Below, one piece after another: positions 1-12,500 of a stretch of 26,624 nt of DNA (positions within the stretch are counted from its first letter, which is position 1; each line of letters begins with the position of its first letter). The DNA comes from Saccoglossus kowalevskii (Eukaryota; Hemichordata; Enteropneusta; Harrimaniidae): positions 1 through 26,624 of the forward strand of contig NW_003126365.1 in NCBI RefSeq assembly GCF_000003605.2, read 5' to 3'. The position numbers and the translations under genes were made by a program. The notes below the pieces were generated by a model that was not told the DNA's origin, did no database searches, and saw only the letters and a list, made by a program, of their open reading frames with translations.

Positions 1-546
1 TCATCAATTTAGCACAAAATGCGACTCTGGTACAAGCAGTGATGAAGAAAAAGCTTAATGGAAACTGAAGAAGGCAGCGAGTCAAAATCGCCTCTTAAAA
101 GGATTTTTAGAAAGAAAAGTTCATCAAGCTCGTCTTCAAAAAGTTCAAAATCTTCTCATTCAAGCTCATCAAGCAGTGACGAGGAGTCAACAGATGATGA
201 TAAGGATTCAAGAAAACCAACAAAAGAAATAGAAACACCCAAAGAACAAGATGTAGCTGATGAAAAGACCAGTGAGACTGTTGAAGATGAGGTTAAACCA
301 GATGAAAAAGCTAGTGACACAATTGAAGATAAGGTTAAACCAGATGATGGTAGTGAGGGTGATGTCTCAGGTAAAATCAGTGACACTGAAGAAGTGAAAC
401 CAGACCTGGAAGAAGATCAGCATATAGATAATGCTGAAGTGGTTGTACCTGAACCTACAGAAACAATTGTTAAAGAACAAACTATTACTCAAACACCAGA
501 AAAAGAAACTGATGCAGGTGATAAAACCACACTAACTGAAGAAGTA
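1..546 (+). repeat. U0, partial type A unit
   Basis: The unit head is truncated by the window edge: the ASPKF region is 5 bases short and begins at TCATCAATTTAGC. Private marks are TGC (Cys) in TKCDSG, DEKASD instead of DDKASD, and IVKEQ instead of IVEEQ. The first two marks are shared only with U38. The tail is TITQ/TLTEE. Confidence 0.85.
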
Positions 547-3500
547 ATTGTTGTTGAAAAGGAAATTATTTCATCTGCATCACCAAAATTTAGCACGAAA
601 AGTGACTCCAGTACAAGCAGTGATGATGAAAAAACAAAGAAAACTGAAGAGGGCAGCGAGTCAAAATCGCCTCTTAAAAGATTTTTCAGAAAAAAAAGTT
701 CATCAAGCTCGTCTTCAAAAAGTTCCAAATCTTCTCATTCCAGCTCATCAAGCAGTGACAAGGAGTCAACAGATGATGATAAGGATTCAAGAAAACCAAC
801 TAAAGAACCAGAAACACCCGAAGAACAAGAAATAGCTGATGAAAAGACTAGTGAGACTGTTGAAGATGAGGTTAAATCAGATGATAACGCCAGTGAGTCA
901 GTTGAATATGAGGTTAAACCAGATGATAAAACCAGTGACACAACTGAAGATACGGTTCAACCAGATGATGGAAGTGAGGGTGATGTCTCAGGTAAAATCA
1001 GTGACACTGAAGAAGTGAAACCAGAACTGGAAGAAGATAAGCCCGGTGACAATGCTGAAGTGGTTGTACCTGAACCTACAGACACAATAGTTGAAGAACA
1101 AATTATCACTGAAGCACCAGACAAGCAAACTGATGCAGGTGATGAAACCACACCAACCGAAAAAGTAATTGATGCAGGTGATAAAACCACACCAACTGAA
1201 GAGTTAATTGTTGTTGAAAAGGAAATTACTTCATCTGCATCACCAAAATTTAGCACAAAAAGCGACTCTGGTACAAGCAGTGATGAAGAAAAAGCAAAGG
1301 AAACTGAAGAAGGCAGCGAGTCAAAATCGCCTCTTAAAAGGATTTTTAGAAAGAAAAGTTCATCAAGCTCGTCTTCAAAAAGTTCAAAATCTTCTCATTC
1401 AAGCTCATCAAGCAGTGACGAGGAGTCAACAGATGATGATAAGGATTCAAGAAAACCAACAAAAGAAATAGAAACACCCAAAGAACAAGATGTAGCTGAT
1501 GAAAAGACCAGTGAGACTGTTGAAGATGAGGTTAAACCAGATGATAAAGCTAGTGACACAATTGAAGATAAGGTTAAACCAGATGATGGTAGTGAGGGTG
1601 ATGTCTCAGGTAAAATCAGTGACACTGAAGAAGTGAAACCAGACCTGGAAGAGATCAGCATATATATAATGCTGAAGTGGTTGTACCTGACCTACAGAAC
1701 AATTGTTGAAGAACAAACTATTACTCAACACCAGAAAAGAAACTGATGCAGGTGATAAACCACACTACTGAGAAGTAATTGTGTGAAAGGAAATTATTTC
1801 ATCTGCATCACCAAAATTAGCACGAAAAGTGACTCCAGTACAAGCAGTGATGATGAAAAAACAAAGAAAACTGAAGAGGGCAGCGAGTCAAAATCGCCTC
1901 TTAAAAGATTTTTCAGAAAAAAAAGTTCATCAAGCTCGTCTTCAAAAAGTTCCAAATCTTCTCATTCCAGCTCATCAAGCAGTGACAAGGAGTCAACAGA
2001 TGATGATAAGGATTCAAGAAAACCAACTAAAGAACCAGAAACACCCGAAGAACAAGAAATAGCTTATGAAAAGACTAGTGAGACTGTTGAAGATGAGGTT
2101 AAATCAGATGATAACGCCAGTGAGTCAGTTGAATATGAGGTTAAACCAGATGATAAAACCAGTGACACAACTGAAGATACGGTTCAACCAGATGATGGAA
2201 GTGAGGGTGATGTCTCAGGTAAAATCAGTGACACTGAAGAAGTGAAACCAGAACTGGAAGAAGATAAGCCCAGTGACAATGCTGAAGTGGTTGTACCTGA
2301 ACCTACAGACACAATAGTTGAAGAACAAATTATCACTGAAGCACCAGACAAGCAAACTGATGCAGGTGATGAAACCTCACCAACCGAAAAAGTAATTGAT
2401 GCAGATGATAAAACCACACCAACTGAAGAATTAATTGTTGTTGAAAAGGAAATTACTTCATCTGCATCACCAAAATTTAGCACAAAAAGTGACTCTGGTA
2501 CAAGCAGTGATGAGGAAAAAGCAAAGGAAACCGAAAAAGGCAGCGAGTCAAAATCGCCTGTTAAAAGGATTTTTCAGAAAAAAAAGTTCATCAAGCTCGT
2601 CTTCAAAAAGTTCCAAATCTTCTCATTCCAGCTCATCAAGCAGTGACAAGGAGTCAACAGATGATGATAAGGATTCAAGAAAACCAACTAAAGAACCAGA
2701 AGCACCCGAAGAACAAGAAGTAGCTGATGAAAAGACTAGTGAGACTGTTGAAGATGAGGTTAAATCAGATGATAACGCCAGTGAGTCAGTTGAATATGAG
2801 GTTAAACCAGATGATAAAGCTAGTGACACAATTGAAGATAAGGTTAAACCAGATGATGGTAGTGAGGGTGATGTCTCAGGTAAAATCAGTGACACTGAAG
2901 AAGTGAAACCAGACCTGGAAGAAGATCAGCATATAGATAATGCTGAAGTGGTTGTACCTGAACCTACAGAAACAATTGTTGAAGAACAAACTATTACTCA
3001 AACACCAGAAAAAGAAACTGATGCAGGTGATAAAACCACACCAACTGAAGAGGTAATTGTTGTTGAAAAGGAAATTATTTCATCTGCATTACCAACATTT
3101 AGCACAAAAAGTGATTCTGGTACAAGCAGTGATGAGGAAAAGGCAAAAGAAAGTGAAGAAGACAGCGAGTCAAAATCGCCTGTTAAAAGGTTTTTCAGAA
3201 AAAAAAAGTTCATCAAGCTCTTCTTCAGAGAGTTCTAAATCTTCTCATTCAAGCTCATCAAGCAGTGACGAGGAGTCAACAGATGATGATAAGGATTCAA
3301 GAAAACCAACTAAAGAACCAGAAACACCCGAAGAACAAGATGTAGCTGATGAGAAGACTAGTGAGACTGTTGAAGATGAGGTTAAATCAGATGATAAAAC
3401 CAGTGACACAACTGAAGATAAGGTTCAACCAGATGATGGAAGTGAGTGTGATGTCTCAGGTAAAATCAGTGACACTGAAGAAGTGAAACCAGAACTGGAA

Positions 3501-6500
3501 GAAGATAAGCCCGGGGACAATGCTCAAGTGGTTGTACCTGAACCTACAGACACAATAGTTGAAGAACAAATTATCACTGAAGCACCAGACAAGCAAACTG
3601 ATGCAGGTGATGAAACCACACCAACCGAAAAAGTAATTGATGCAGGTGATAAAACCACACCAACTGAAGAGTTAATTGTTGTTGAAAAGGAAATTACTTC
3701 ATCTGCATCACCAAAATTTAGCACAAAAAGCGACTCTGGTACAAGCAGTGATGAAGAAAAAGCAAAGGAAACTGAAGAAGGCAGCGAGTCAAAATCGCCT
3801 CTTAAAAGGATTTTTAGAAAGAAAAGTTCATCAAGCTCATCTTCAAAAAGTTCAAAATCTTCTCATTCAAGCTCATCAAGCAGTGACGAGGAGTCAACAG
3901 ATGATGATAAGGATTCAAGAAAACCAACAAAAGAAATAGAAACACCCAAAGAACAAGATGTAGCTGATGAAAAGACCAGTGAGACTGTTGAAGATGAGGT
4001 TAAACCAGATGATAAAGCTAGTGACACAATTGAAGATAAGGTTAAACCAGATGATGGTAGTGAGGGTGATGTCTCAGGTAAAATCAGTGACACTGAAGAA
4101 GTGAAACCAGACCTGGAAGAAGATCAGCATATAGATAATGCTGAAGTGGTTGTACCTGAACCTACAGAAACAATTGTTGAAGAACAAACTATTACTCAAA
4201 CACCAGAAAAAGAAACTGATGCAGGTGATAAAACCACACTAACTGAAGAAGTAATTGTTGTTGAAAAGGAAATTATTTCATCTGCATCACCAACATTTGG
4301 CACGAAAAGTGACTCCAGTACAAGCAGTGATGATGAAAAAACAAAGAAAACTGAAGAGGGCAGCGAGTCAAAATCGCCTGTTAAAAGATTTTTCAGAAAA
4401 AAAAGTTCATCAAGCTCGTCTTCAAAAAGTTCCAAATCTTCTCATTCCAGCTCATCAAGCAGTGACAAGGAGTCAACAGATGATGATAAGGATTCAAGAA
4501 AACCAACTAAAGAACCAGAAACACCCGAAGAACAAGAAATAGCTTATGAAAAGACTAGTGAGACTGTTGAAGATGAGGTTAAATCAGATGATAACGCCAG
4601 TGAGTCAGTTGAATATGAGGTTAAACCAGATGATAAAACCAGTGACACAACTGAAGATACGGTTCAACCAGATGATGGAAGTGAGGGTGATGTCTCAGGT
4701 AAAATCAGTGACACTGAAGAAGTGAAACCAGAACTGGAAGAATATAAGCCCAGTGTTAATGCTGAAGTGGTTGTACCTGAACCTACAGACACAATAGTTG
4801 AAGACAAATTATCACTGAAGCACCAGACAAGCAAACTGATGCAGTGATGAACCACACCAACCGAAAAGTAATTGATGCAGATGATAAACCACACCACTGA
4901 AGAATTAATGTGTGAAAAGGAAATACTTCATCTGCATCACCAAAATTTAGCACAAAAAGTGACTCTGGTACAAGCAGTGATGAGGAAAAAGCAAAGGAAA
5001 CCGAAAAAGGCAGCGAGTCAAAATCGCCTCTTAAAAGGATTTTTAGAAAGAAAAGTTCATCAAGCTCGTCTTCAAAAAGTTCAAAATCTTCTCATTCAAG
5101 CTCATCAAGCAGTGACGAGGAGTTATCAGATGATGATAAGGATTCAAGAAAACCGACAAAAGAAATAGAAACACCCAAAGAACAAGATGTAGCTGATGAA
5201 AAGACCAGTGAGACTGTTGAAGATGAGGTTAAACCAGATGATAAAGCTAGTGACACAATTGAAGATAAGGTTAAACCAGATGATGGTAGTGAGGGTGATG
5301 TCTCAGGTAAAATCAGTGACACTGAAGAAGTGAAACCAGACCTGGAAGAAGATCAGCATATAGATAATGCTGAAGTGGTTGTACCTGAACCTACAGAAAC
5401 AATTGTTGAAGAACAAACTATTACTCAAACACCAGAAAAAGAAACTGATGCAGGTGATAAAACCACACTAACTGAAGAAGTAATTGTTGTTGAAAAGGAA
5501 ATTATTTCATCTGCATCACCAAAATTTAGCACGAAAAGTGACTCCAGTACAAGCAGTGATGAAGAAAAAACAAAGAAAACTGAAGAGGGCAGCGAGTCAA
5601 AATCGCCACTTAAAAGATTTATCAGAAAAAAAAGTTCATCAAGCTCGTCTTCAAAAAGTTCCAAATCTTCTCATTCCAGCTCATCAAGCAGTGACGAGGA
5701 GTCAACAGATGATGATAAGGATTCAAGAAAACCAACTAAAGAACCAGAAACACCCGAAGAACAAGAAAATTCTGATGAAAAGACCGGTGAGACTGTTGAA
5801 GATGAGGTTAAATCAGATGATAACGCCAGTGAGTCAGTTGAATATGAGGTTAAACCAGATGATAAAACCAGTGACACAACTGAAGATAAGGTTCAATCAG
5901 ATGATGGAAGTGAGGGTGATATCTCAGGTAAAATCAGTGACACTGAAGAAGTGAAACCAGAACTGGAAGAAGATAAGCCCGGTGATAATGCTGAAGTCGT
6001 TGAACCTGAACCTACAGACACAATAGTTGAAGAACAAATTAAAACTGAAGCACCAGACAAGCAAACTGATGCAGGTGATGAAACCACACCAACCGAAAAA
6101 GTAATTGATGCAGGTGATAAAACCACACCAACTGAAGAGTTAATTGTTGTTGAAAAGGAAATTACTTCATCTGCATCACCAAAATTTAGCACAAAAAGTG
6201 ACTCTGGTACAAGCAGTGATGAAGAAAAAGCAAAGGAAACTGAAGAAGGCAGCGAGTCAAAATCGCCTCTTAAAAGGATTTTTAGAAAGAAAAGTTCATC
6301 AAGCTCGTCTTCAAAAAGTTCAAAATCTTCTCATTCCAGCTCATCAAGCAGTGACGAGGAGTCAACAGATGATGATAAGGATTCAAGAAAACCAACAAAA
6401 GAAATAGAAACACCCAAAGAACAAGATGTAGCTGATGAAAAGACCAGTGAGACTGTTGAAGATGAGGTTAAACCAGATGATAAAGCTAGTGACACAATTG

Positions 6501-9500
6501 AAGATAAGGTTAAACCAGATGATGGTAGTGAGGGTGATGTCTCAGGTAAAATCAGTGACACTGAAGAAGTGAAACCAGACCTGGAAGAAGATCAGCATAT
6601 AGATAATGCTGAAGTGGTTGTACCTGAACCTACAGAAACAATTGTTGAAGAACAAACTATTACTCAAACACCAGAAAAAGAAACTGATGCAGGTGATAAA
6701 ACCACACTAACTGAAGAAGTAATTGTTGTTGAAAAGGAAATTATTTCATCTGCATCACCAAAATTTAGCACGAAAAGTGACTCCAGTACAAGCAGTGATG
6801 ATGAAAAAACAAAGAAAACTGAAGAGGGCAGCAAGTCAAAATCGCCTCTTAAAAGATTTTTCAGAAAAAAAAGTTCATCAAGCTCGTCTTCAAAAAGTTC
6901 CAAATCTTCTCATTCCAGCTCATCAAGCAGTGACAAGGAGTCAACAGATGGTGATAAGGATTCAAGAAAACCAACTAAAGAACCAGAAACACCCAAAGAA
7001 CAAGAAATAGCTTATGAAAAGACTAGTGAGACTGTTGAAGATGAGGTTAAATCAGATGATAACGCCAGTGAGTCAGTTGAATATGAGGTTAAACCAGATG
7101 ATAAAACCAGTGACACAACTGAAGATACGGTTCAACCAGATGATGGAAGTGAGGGTGATGTCTCAGGTAAAATCAGTGACACTGAAGAAGTGAAACCAGA
7201 ACTGGAAGAATATAAGCCCAGTGTTAATGCTGAAGTGGTTGTACCTGAACCCTACAGACACAATAGTTGAAGAACAAATTATCACTGAAGCACCAGACAA
7301 GCAAACTGATGCAGGTGATGAAACCACACCAACCGAAAAAGTAATTGATGCAGATGATAAAACCACACCAACTGAAGAATTAATTGTTGTTGAAAAGGAA
7401 ATTACTTCATCTGCATCACCAAAATTTAGCACAAAAAGTGACTCTGGTACAAGCAGTGATGAGGAAAAAGCAAAGGAAACCGAAAAAGGCAGCGAGTCAA
7501 AATCGCCTCTTAAAAGGATTTTTAGAAAGAAAAGTTCATCAAGCTCGTCTTCAAAAAGTTCAAAATCTTCTCATTCAAGCTCATCAAGCAGTGACGAGGA
7601 GTTATCAGATGATGATAAGGATTCAAGAAAACCGACAAAAGAAATAGAAACACCCAAAGAACAAGATGTAGCTGATGAAACGACCAGTGAGACTGTTGAA
7701 GATGAGGTTAAACCAGATGATAAAGCTAGTGACACAATTGAAGATAAGGTTAAACCAGATGATGGTAGTGAGGGTGATGTCTCAGGTAAAATCAGTGACA
7801 CTGAAGAAGTGAAACCAGACCTGGAAGAAGATCAGCATATAGATAATGCTGAAGTGGTTGTACCTGAACCTACAGAAACAATTGTTGAAGAACAAATTAT
7901 TACTGAAACACCAGAAAAAGAAACTGATGCAGGTGATAAAACCACACCAACTGAGGAGGTAATTGTTGTTGAAAAGGAAATTATTTCATCTGCATCACCA
8001 ACATTTAGCACAAAAAGTGATTCTGGTACAAGCAGTGATGAGGAAAAGGCAAAAGAAAGTGAAGAAGACAGCGAGTCAAAATCGCCTGTTAAAAGGTTTT
8101 TCAGAAAAAAAAGTTCATCAAGCTCTTCTTCAGAGAGTTCTAAATCTTCTCATTCAAGCTCATCAAGCAGTGACGAGGAGTCAACAGATGATGATAAGGA
8201 TTCAAGAAAACCAACTAAAGAACCAGAAACACCCGAAGAACAAGAAATAGCTGATGAAAAGACTAGTGAGACTGTTGAAGATGAGGTTAAATCAGATGAT
8301 AAAACCAGTGACACAACTGAAGATACGGTTCAACCAGATGATGGAAGTGAGGGTGATGTCTCAGGTAAAATCAGTGACACTGAAGAAGTGAAACCAAAAC
8401 TGGAAGAAGATAAGCCCGGTGACAATGCTGAAGTGGTTGTACCTGAACCTACAGACACAATAGTTGAAGAACAAATTATCACTGAAGCACCAGACAAGCA
8501 AACTGATGCAGGTGATGAAACCACACCAACCGAAAAAGTAATTGATGCAGGTGATAAAACCACACCAACTGAAGAGTTAATTGTTGTTGAAAAGGAAATT
8601 ACTTCATCTGCATCACCAAAATTTAGCACAAAAAGCGACTCTGGTACAAGCAGTGATGAAGAAAAAGCAAAGGAAACTGAAGAAGGCAGCGAGTCAAAAT
8701 CGCCTCTTAAAAGGATTTTTAGAAAGAAAAGTTCATCAAGCTCGTCTTCAAAAAGTTCAAAATCTTCTCATTCAATCTCATCAAGCAGTGACGAGGAGTC
8801 AACAGATGATGATAAGGATTCAAGAAAACCAACAAAAGAAATAGAAACACCCAAAGAACAAGATGTAGCTGATGACAAGACCAGTGAGACTGTTGAAGAT
8901 GAGGTTAAACCAGATGATAAAGCTAGTGACACAATTGAAGATAAGGTTAAACCAGATGATGGTAGTGAGGGTGATGTCTCAGGTAAAATCAGTGACACTG
9001 AAGAAGTGAAACCAGACCTGGAAGAAGATCAGCATATAGATAATGCTGAAGTGGTTGTACCTGAACCTACAGAAACAATTGTTGAAGAACAAACTATTAC
9101 TCAAACACCAGAAAAAGAAACTGATGCAGATGATAAAACCACACTAACTGAAGAAGTAATTGTTGTTGAAAAGGAAATTATTTCATCTGCATCACCAAAA
9201 TTTAGCACGAAAAGTGACTCCAGTACAAGCAGTGATGATGAAAAAACAAAGAAAACTGAAGAGGGCAGCGAGTCAAAATCGCCACTTAAAAGATTTTTCA
9301 GAAAAAAAAGTTCATCAAGCTCGTCTTCAAAAAGTTCCAAATCTTCTCATTCCAGCTCATCAAGCAGTGATAAGGAGTCAACAGATGATGATAAGGATTC
9401 AAGAAAACCAACTAAAGAACCAGAAACACCCGAAGAACAAGAAATAGCTTATGAAAAGACTAGTGAGACTGTTGAAGATGAGGTTAAATCAGATGATAAC

Positions 9501-12500
9501 GCCAGTGAGTCAGTTGAATATGAGGTTAAACCAGATGATAAAACCAGTGACACAACTGAAGATATGGTTCAACCGGATGATGGAAGTGAGGGTGATGTCT
9601 CAGGTAAAATCAGTGACACTGAAGAAGTGAAACCAGAACTGGAAGAATATAAGCCCAGTGTTAATGCTGAAGTGGTTGTACCTGAACCTACAGACACAAT
9701 AGTTGAAGAACAAATTATCACTGAAGCACCAGACAAGCAAACTGATGCAGGTGATGAAACCACACCAACCGAAAAAGTAATTGATGCAGATGATAAAACC
9801 ACACCAACTGAAGAATTAATTGTTGTTGAAAAGGAAATTACTTCATCTGCATCACCAAAATTTAGCACAAAAAGTGACTCTGGTACAAGCAGTGATGAGG
9901 AAAAAGCAAAGGAAACCGAAAAAGGCAGCGAGTCAAAATCGCCTCTTAAAAGGATTTTTAGAAAGAAAAGTTCATCAAGCTCGTCTTCAAAAAGTTCAAA
10001 ATCTTCTCATTCAAGCTCATCAAGCAGTGACGAGGAGTTATCAGATGATGATAAGGATTCAAGAAAACCGACAAAAGAAATAGAAACACCCAAAGAACAA
10101 GATGTAGCTGATGAAAAGACCAGTGAGACTGTTGAAGATGAGGTTAAACCAGATGATAAAGCTAGTGACACAATTGAAGATAAGGTTAAACCAGATGATG
10201 GTAGTGAGGGTGATGTCTCAGGTAAAATCAGTGACACTGAAGAAGTGAAACCAGACCTGGAAGAAGATCAGCATATAGATAATGCTGAAGTGGTTGTACC
10301 TGAACCTACAGAAACAATTGTTGAAGAACAAATTATTACTGAAACACCAGAAAAAGAAACTGATGCAGGTGATAAAACCACACCAACTGAAGAGGTAATT
10401 GTTGTTGAAAAGGAAATTATTTCATCTGCATCACCAACATTTAGCGCAAAAAGTGATTCTGGTACAAGCAGTGATGAGGAAAAGGCAAAAGAAAGTGAAG
10501 AAGACAGCGAGTCAAAATCGCCTGTTAACAGGTTTTTCAGAAAAAAAAGTTCATCAAGCTCTTCTTCAGAGAGTTCTAAATCTTCTCATTCAAGCTCATC
10601 AAGCAGTGACGAGGAGTTATCAGATGATGATAAGGATTCAAGAAAACCGACAAAAGAAATAGAAACACCCAAAGAACAAGATGTAGCTGATGAAAAGACC
10701 AGTGAGACTGTTGAAGATGAGGTTAAACCAGATGATAAAGCTAGTGACACAATTGAAGATAAGGTTAAACCAGATGATGGTAGTGAGGGTGATGTCTCAG
10801 GTAAAATCAGTGACACTGAAGAAGTGAAACCAGACCTGGAAGAAGATCAGCATATAGATAATGCTGAAGTGGTTGTACCTGAACCTACAGAAACAATTGT
10901 TGAAGAACAAACTATTACTCAAACACCAGAAAAAGAAACTGATGCAGGTGATAAAACCACACTAACTGAAGAAGTAATTGTTGTTGAAAAGGAAATTATT
11001 TCATCTGCATCACCAAAATTTAGCACGAAAAGTGACTCCAGTACAAGCAGTGATGAAGAAAAAACAAAGAAAACTGAAGAGGGCAGCGAGTCAAAATCGC
11101 CACTTAAAAGATTTTTCAGAAAAAAAAGTTCATCAAGCTCGTCTTCAAAAAGTTCCAAATCTTCTCATTCCAGCTCATCAAGCAGTGATAAGGAGTCAAC
11201 AGATGATGATAAGGATTCAAGAAAACCAACTAAAGAACCAGAAACACCCGAAGAACAAGAAATAGCTTATGAAAAGACTAGTGATACTGTTGAAGATGAG
11301 GTTAAATCAGATGATAACGCCAGTGAGTCAGTTGAATATGAGGTTAAACCAGATGATAAAACCAGTGACACAACTGAAGATACGGTTCAACCGGATGATG
11401 GAAGTGAGGGTGATGTCTCAGGTAAAATCAGTGACACTGAAGAAGTGAAACCAGAACTGGAAGAATATAAGCCCAGTGTTAATGCTGAAGTGGTTGTACC
11501 TGAACCTACAGACACAATAGTTGAAGAACAAATTATCACTGAAGCACCAGACAAGCAAACTGATGCAGGTGATGAAACCACACCAACCGAAAAAGTAATT
11601 GATGCAGATGATAAAACCAAACCAACTGAAGAATTAATTGTTGTTGAAAAGGAAATTACTTCATCTGCATCACCAAAATTTAGCACAAAAAGTGACTCTG
11701 GTACAAGCAGTGATGAGGAAAAAGCAAAGGAAACCGAAAAAGGCAGCGAGTCAAAATCGCCTCTTAAAAGGATTTTTAGAAAGAAAAGTTCATCAAGCTC
11801 GTCTTCAAAAAGTTCAAAATCTTCTCATTCAAGCTCATCAAGCAGTGACGAGGAGTTATCAGATGATGATAAAGGATTCAAGAAAACCGACAAAGAAATA
11901 GAAACACCCAAAGAACAAGATGTAGCTGATGAAAAGACCAGTGAGACTGTTGAAGATGAGGTTAAACCCAGATGATAAAGCTAGTGACACAATTGAAGAT
12001 AAGGTTAAACCAGATGATGGTAGTGAGGGTGATGTCTCAGGTAAAGTCAGTGACACTGAAGAAGTGAAACCAGACCTGGAAGAAGATCAGCATATAGATA
12101 ATGCTGAAGTGGTTGTACCTGAACCTACAGAAACAATTGTTGAAGAACAAACTATTACTCAAACACTAGAAAAAGAAACTGATGCAGGTGATAAAACCAC
12201 ACTAACTGAAGAAGTAATTGTTGTTGAAAAGGAAATTATTTCATCTGCATCACCAAAGTTTAGCACGAAAAGTGACTCCAGTACAAGCAGTGATGATGAA
12301 AAAACAAAGAAAACTGAAGAGGGCAGCAAGTCAAAATCGCCTCTTAAAAGATTTTTCAGAAAAAAAAGTTCATCAAGCTCGTCTTCAAAAAGTTCAAAAT
12401 CTTCTCATTCCAGCTCATCAAGCAGTGACAAGGAGTCAACAGATGGTGATAAGGATTCAAGAAAACCAACTAAAGAACCAGAAACACCCGAAGAACAAGA

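Larger units (their letters stand above)
547..1206 (+). repeat. U1, type B unit (660)
   Basis: A canonical B unit with DKESTDDD, EEQEIADE, three 14-mers (DTVQP), EEDKPGDN, EAPDKQ and two 13-mers with DAGDK. Its serine tract is preceded by a run of eight A at 690-697. Confidence 0.93.

Noticed and set aside
58-60. ATG at 58 as the real translation start of a 562-residue protein
   Set aside because: Upstream bases already encode the repeat head. The ATG arises from a two-base gain that also makes an overlapping TAA, and sister units have no Met here.
1648-4924. Introns hidden at the indel clusters
   Set aside because: The sequence across both clusters aligns base for base to coding units apart from single-base losses; there is no inserted sequence or splice-site pair.
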